A stretch of DNA of 64,000 bases. It comes from an uncultured Flavobacteriaceae bacterium. GTDB lineage: Bacteria; Bacteroidota; Bacteroidia; Flavobacteriales; Flavobacteriaceae. The translations under genes and the position numbers were made by a program. Below the pieces are notes generated by a model, which saw only the letters and a program-made list of their open reading frames with translations, did no database searches and was not told the DNA's origin. The number at the start of each line of letters is the position of its first letter. The first letter of the stretch is position 1. Where the stretch lies: positions 744,001 to 808,000 of the forward strand of contig CANNBV010000001.1 of NCBI GenBank assembly GCA_947502975.1, read 5' to 3'. Below are positions 62,915-64,000 of this stretch, piece after piece.

Positions 62915-64000
62915 TCAACTAGTTTTTTTATACAAAGGATCTGCTCCAATGGTACCAATTAAACTATTTAGGTAAGTATCAGATTTTACGTTTTTGTAAG
63001 ATGCTTTTACAGACTTTAATCTCTCCTTAATATTCATTTCAGTAACTAAAATTTTGTTTTGTGGGTTCGAAATAAAATCTTCTAAATAGGTTATTTGCGC
63101 ATCATAGAAACTAATATCCTTTTGTTGCTTTAATTGTAATCGCTCTTTGTACCAATCGCTATTTAAAACATAGTCTCTATCAAAGAATTTACGTAACTCA
63201 GGATCACTAATGTTTTTTCCTTCATATTGGCCATATGCCATAATATGTAACAATATTTTTAATGGAGGAATAGCACTTTCTACACTGCCATCTTCAAAAT
63301 AATTGAGTGCTACTTTTTGTTGAGCTTCCACAATATTATTGATACCATCAACATAATCATCTAAACCTTGTAATTCAGGTTTTAGCATACGCTCGCTAAA
63401 TACGGCTGTAGGCTCATCAAAAATTCTGTTTAAACAATATAAATCGAACTTTCTAGTAATTCTATAGCCTAATCTGCTTGCTAATACTTTTTGGCCTTCG
63501 TATTCAAAATCTTCAAGTTTTTCTAAAGAACCATTAGCAATAAGGTTTTTAGGATTTCTGTCTTCAGGAGTCATACGAGCCCAAATTTCAGGGATTAATA
63601 AACTCACATCATGGTCTATTTTATTTTCTGCACCAACATAGCCAGCCGCAGTACTGAACCCTTGAGATTCTGTTAAAATATGAGATAACAACGCATTATT
63701 TAAATCTGTTGTTGGTGTTAACATATTAAACGGTGCTTTGGTTAATGCGCCCTCAGAACCTGCTCCTGTTGTTGATGGCGATTTTCCTGTTAAGCTACAT
63801 ACAAAGTCCATAAACAATTCAGGTGTTTCTTGATAGTGAATTGGGTTGTATACTGCTAAAGGTCTAATACCATTTACTTTATCTACAGGGTTATTTCTTC
63901 TGCCTGGTAACACCGCATTTACAACATGAATAACAGGATTATTTGATTTAATTTTTCTATGCAAACGCACACCAATATCTGAGATGTAAGACGCTTCATT
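62915..64000 (-). CDS. Probable PPi-type phosphoenolpyruvate carboxykinase, C-terminal part
   Basis: The frame is open to the window edge, so this is the C-terminal 361 residues of a larger protein. The block SLTGKSPSTTGAGSEGALTK and the downstream LLIPEIWARM, RITRKFDLYCLNRIFDEP and FDRDYVLNSDWY resemble, from memory, the diphosphate-dependent PEP carboxykinases of Bacteroidetes and others (about 1100 residues). These make PEP from oxaloacetate using PPi instead of ATP. Two PEPCK systems in one window would be notable. Identification is by recalled motifs only. Confidence 0.5.
   Translation of the reverse strand, partial: NEASYISDIGVRLHRKIKSNNPVIHVVNAVLPGRRNNPVDKVNGIRPLAVYNPIHYQETPELFMDFVCSLTGKSPSTTGAGSEGALTKAPFNMLTPTTDLNNALLSHILTESQGFSTAAGYVGAENKIDHDVSLLIPEIWARMTPEDRNPKNLIANGSLEKLEDFEYEGQKVLASRLGYRITRKFDLYCLNRIFDEPTAVFSERMLKPELQGLDDYVDGINNIVEAQQKVALNYFEDGSVESAIPPLKILLHIMAYGQYEGKNISDPELRKFFDRDYVLNSDWYKERLQLKQQKDISFYDAQITYLEDFISNPQNKILVTEMNIKERLKSVKASYKNVKSDTYLNSLIGTIGADPLYKKTS

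Overview
The window is AT-rich, almost fully coding chromosome from a member of the Bacteroidetes, very probably a marine Flavobacteriaceae. The signs are type IX secretion (T9SS) C-terminal domains, many short lipoproteins, TAnnTTTG -7 promoter boxes with little Shine-Dalgarno signal, flavobacterial gene pairs (hemD with DUF4271; dolichol-phosphate-type glycosyltransferase, dihydroorotase and DUF4296) and enzymes for algal polysaccharides. I would not name a genus. I saw no tRNA, rRNA, CRISPR array, transposase or phage gene.

Layout. 1-13.7 kb is housekeeping: the end of an HTTM membrane protein, serS, a TPR protein, a SemiSWEET transporter, alanine dehydrogenase, a YugP-type metallopeptidase, a membrane MutS-like ATPase, an omega-amidase-like hydrolase, an Ig-like lipoprotein, comF and glyS. 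At 13.9-16.5 kb is a secreted GH16 enzyme of agarase/porphyranase type with three internal repeats and a T9SS tail. 16.5-38 kb is mostly core again: Lrp regulator, saccharopine-dehydrogenase-like enzyme, pckA, hemD, pyrC operon, tyrS, a PhoB/PhoR-like pair, trmB, an alkyltransferase-like protein, and Mrp/NifU/ferredoxin genes with possible metal-responsive operators.

38.0-51.3 kb is the main accessory locus: eleven tightly packed minus-strand genes under a divergent AraC regulator. They encode an acid-sugar dehydratase of the enolase superfamily, an SDR, an aldo/keto reductase, an LgoD/RspB-like dehydrogenase, a FucP-like symporter, a double-length DUF718 mutarotase, a GH29, a formylglycine sulfatase, a GH117, a GH43 and a GH43-like enzyme. 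The set reads as a route from sulfated oligosaccharides containing L-fucose, L-galactose or 3,6-anhydrogalactose to an oxidative sugar pathway. There is no SusC/SusD pair here, so oligosaccharide import must come from elsewhere. The GH16 enzyme 22 kb away could supply the endo-acting step.

52.6-64 kb holds a YfcC-family transporter, DUF1853, a metallophosphoesterase, a GDSL hydrolase, a four-gene operon (Crp-like regulator, HbpS/GlcG protein, beta-propeller/Dabb fusion, SDR), a Met/His-rich outer-membrane protein with a CxxxC-type small protein (possibly copper-related), and the C-terminal part of what looks like a PPi-type PEP carboxykinase.

The most unusual non-coding signal is a family of four intergenic elements (17805-17890, 33522-33627, 52363-52449, 62260-62410) that share ends able to pair, with one compensatory base-pair change and a variable central hairpin. 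Two copies are nearly identical over 86 bases although 34 kb apart and inverted.
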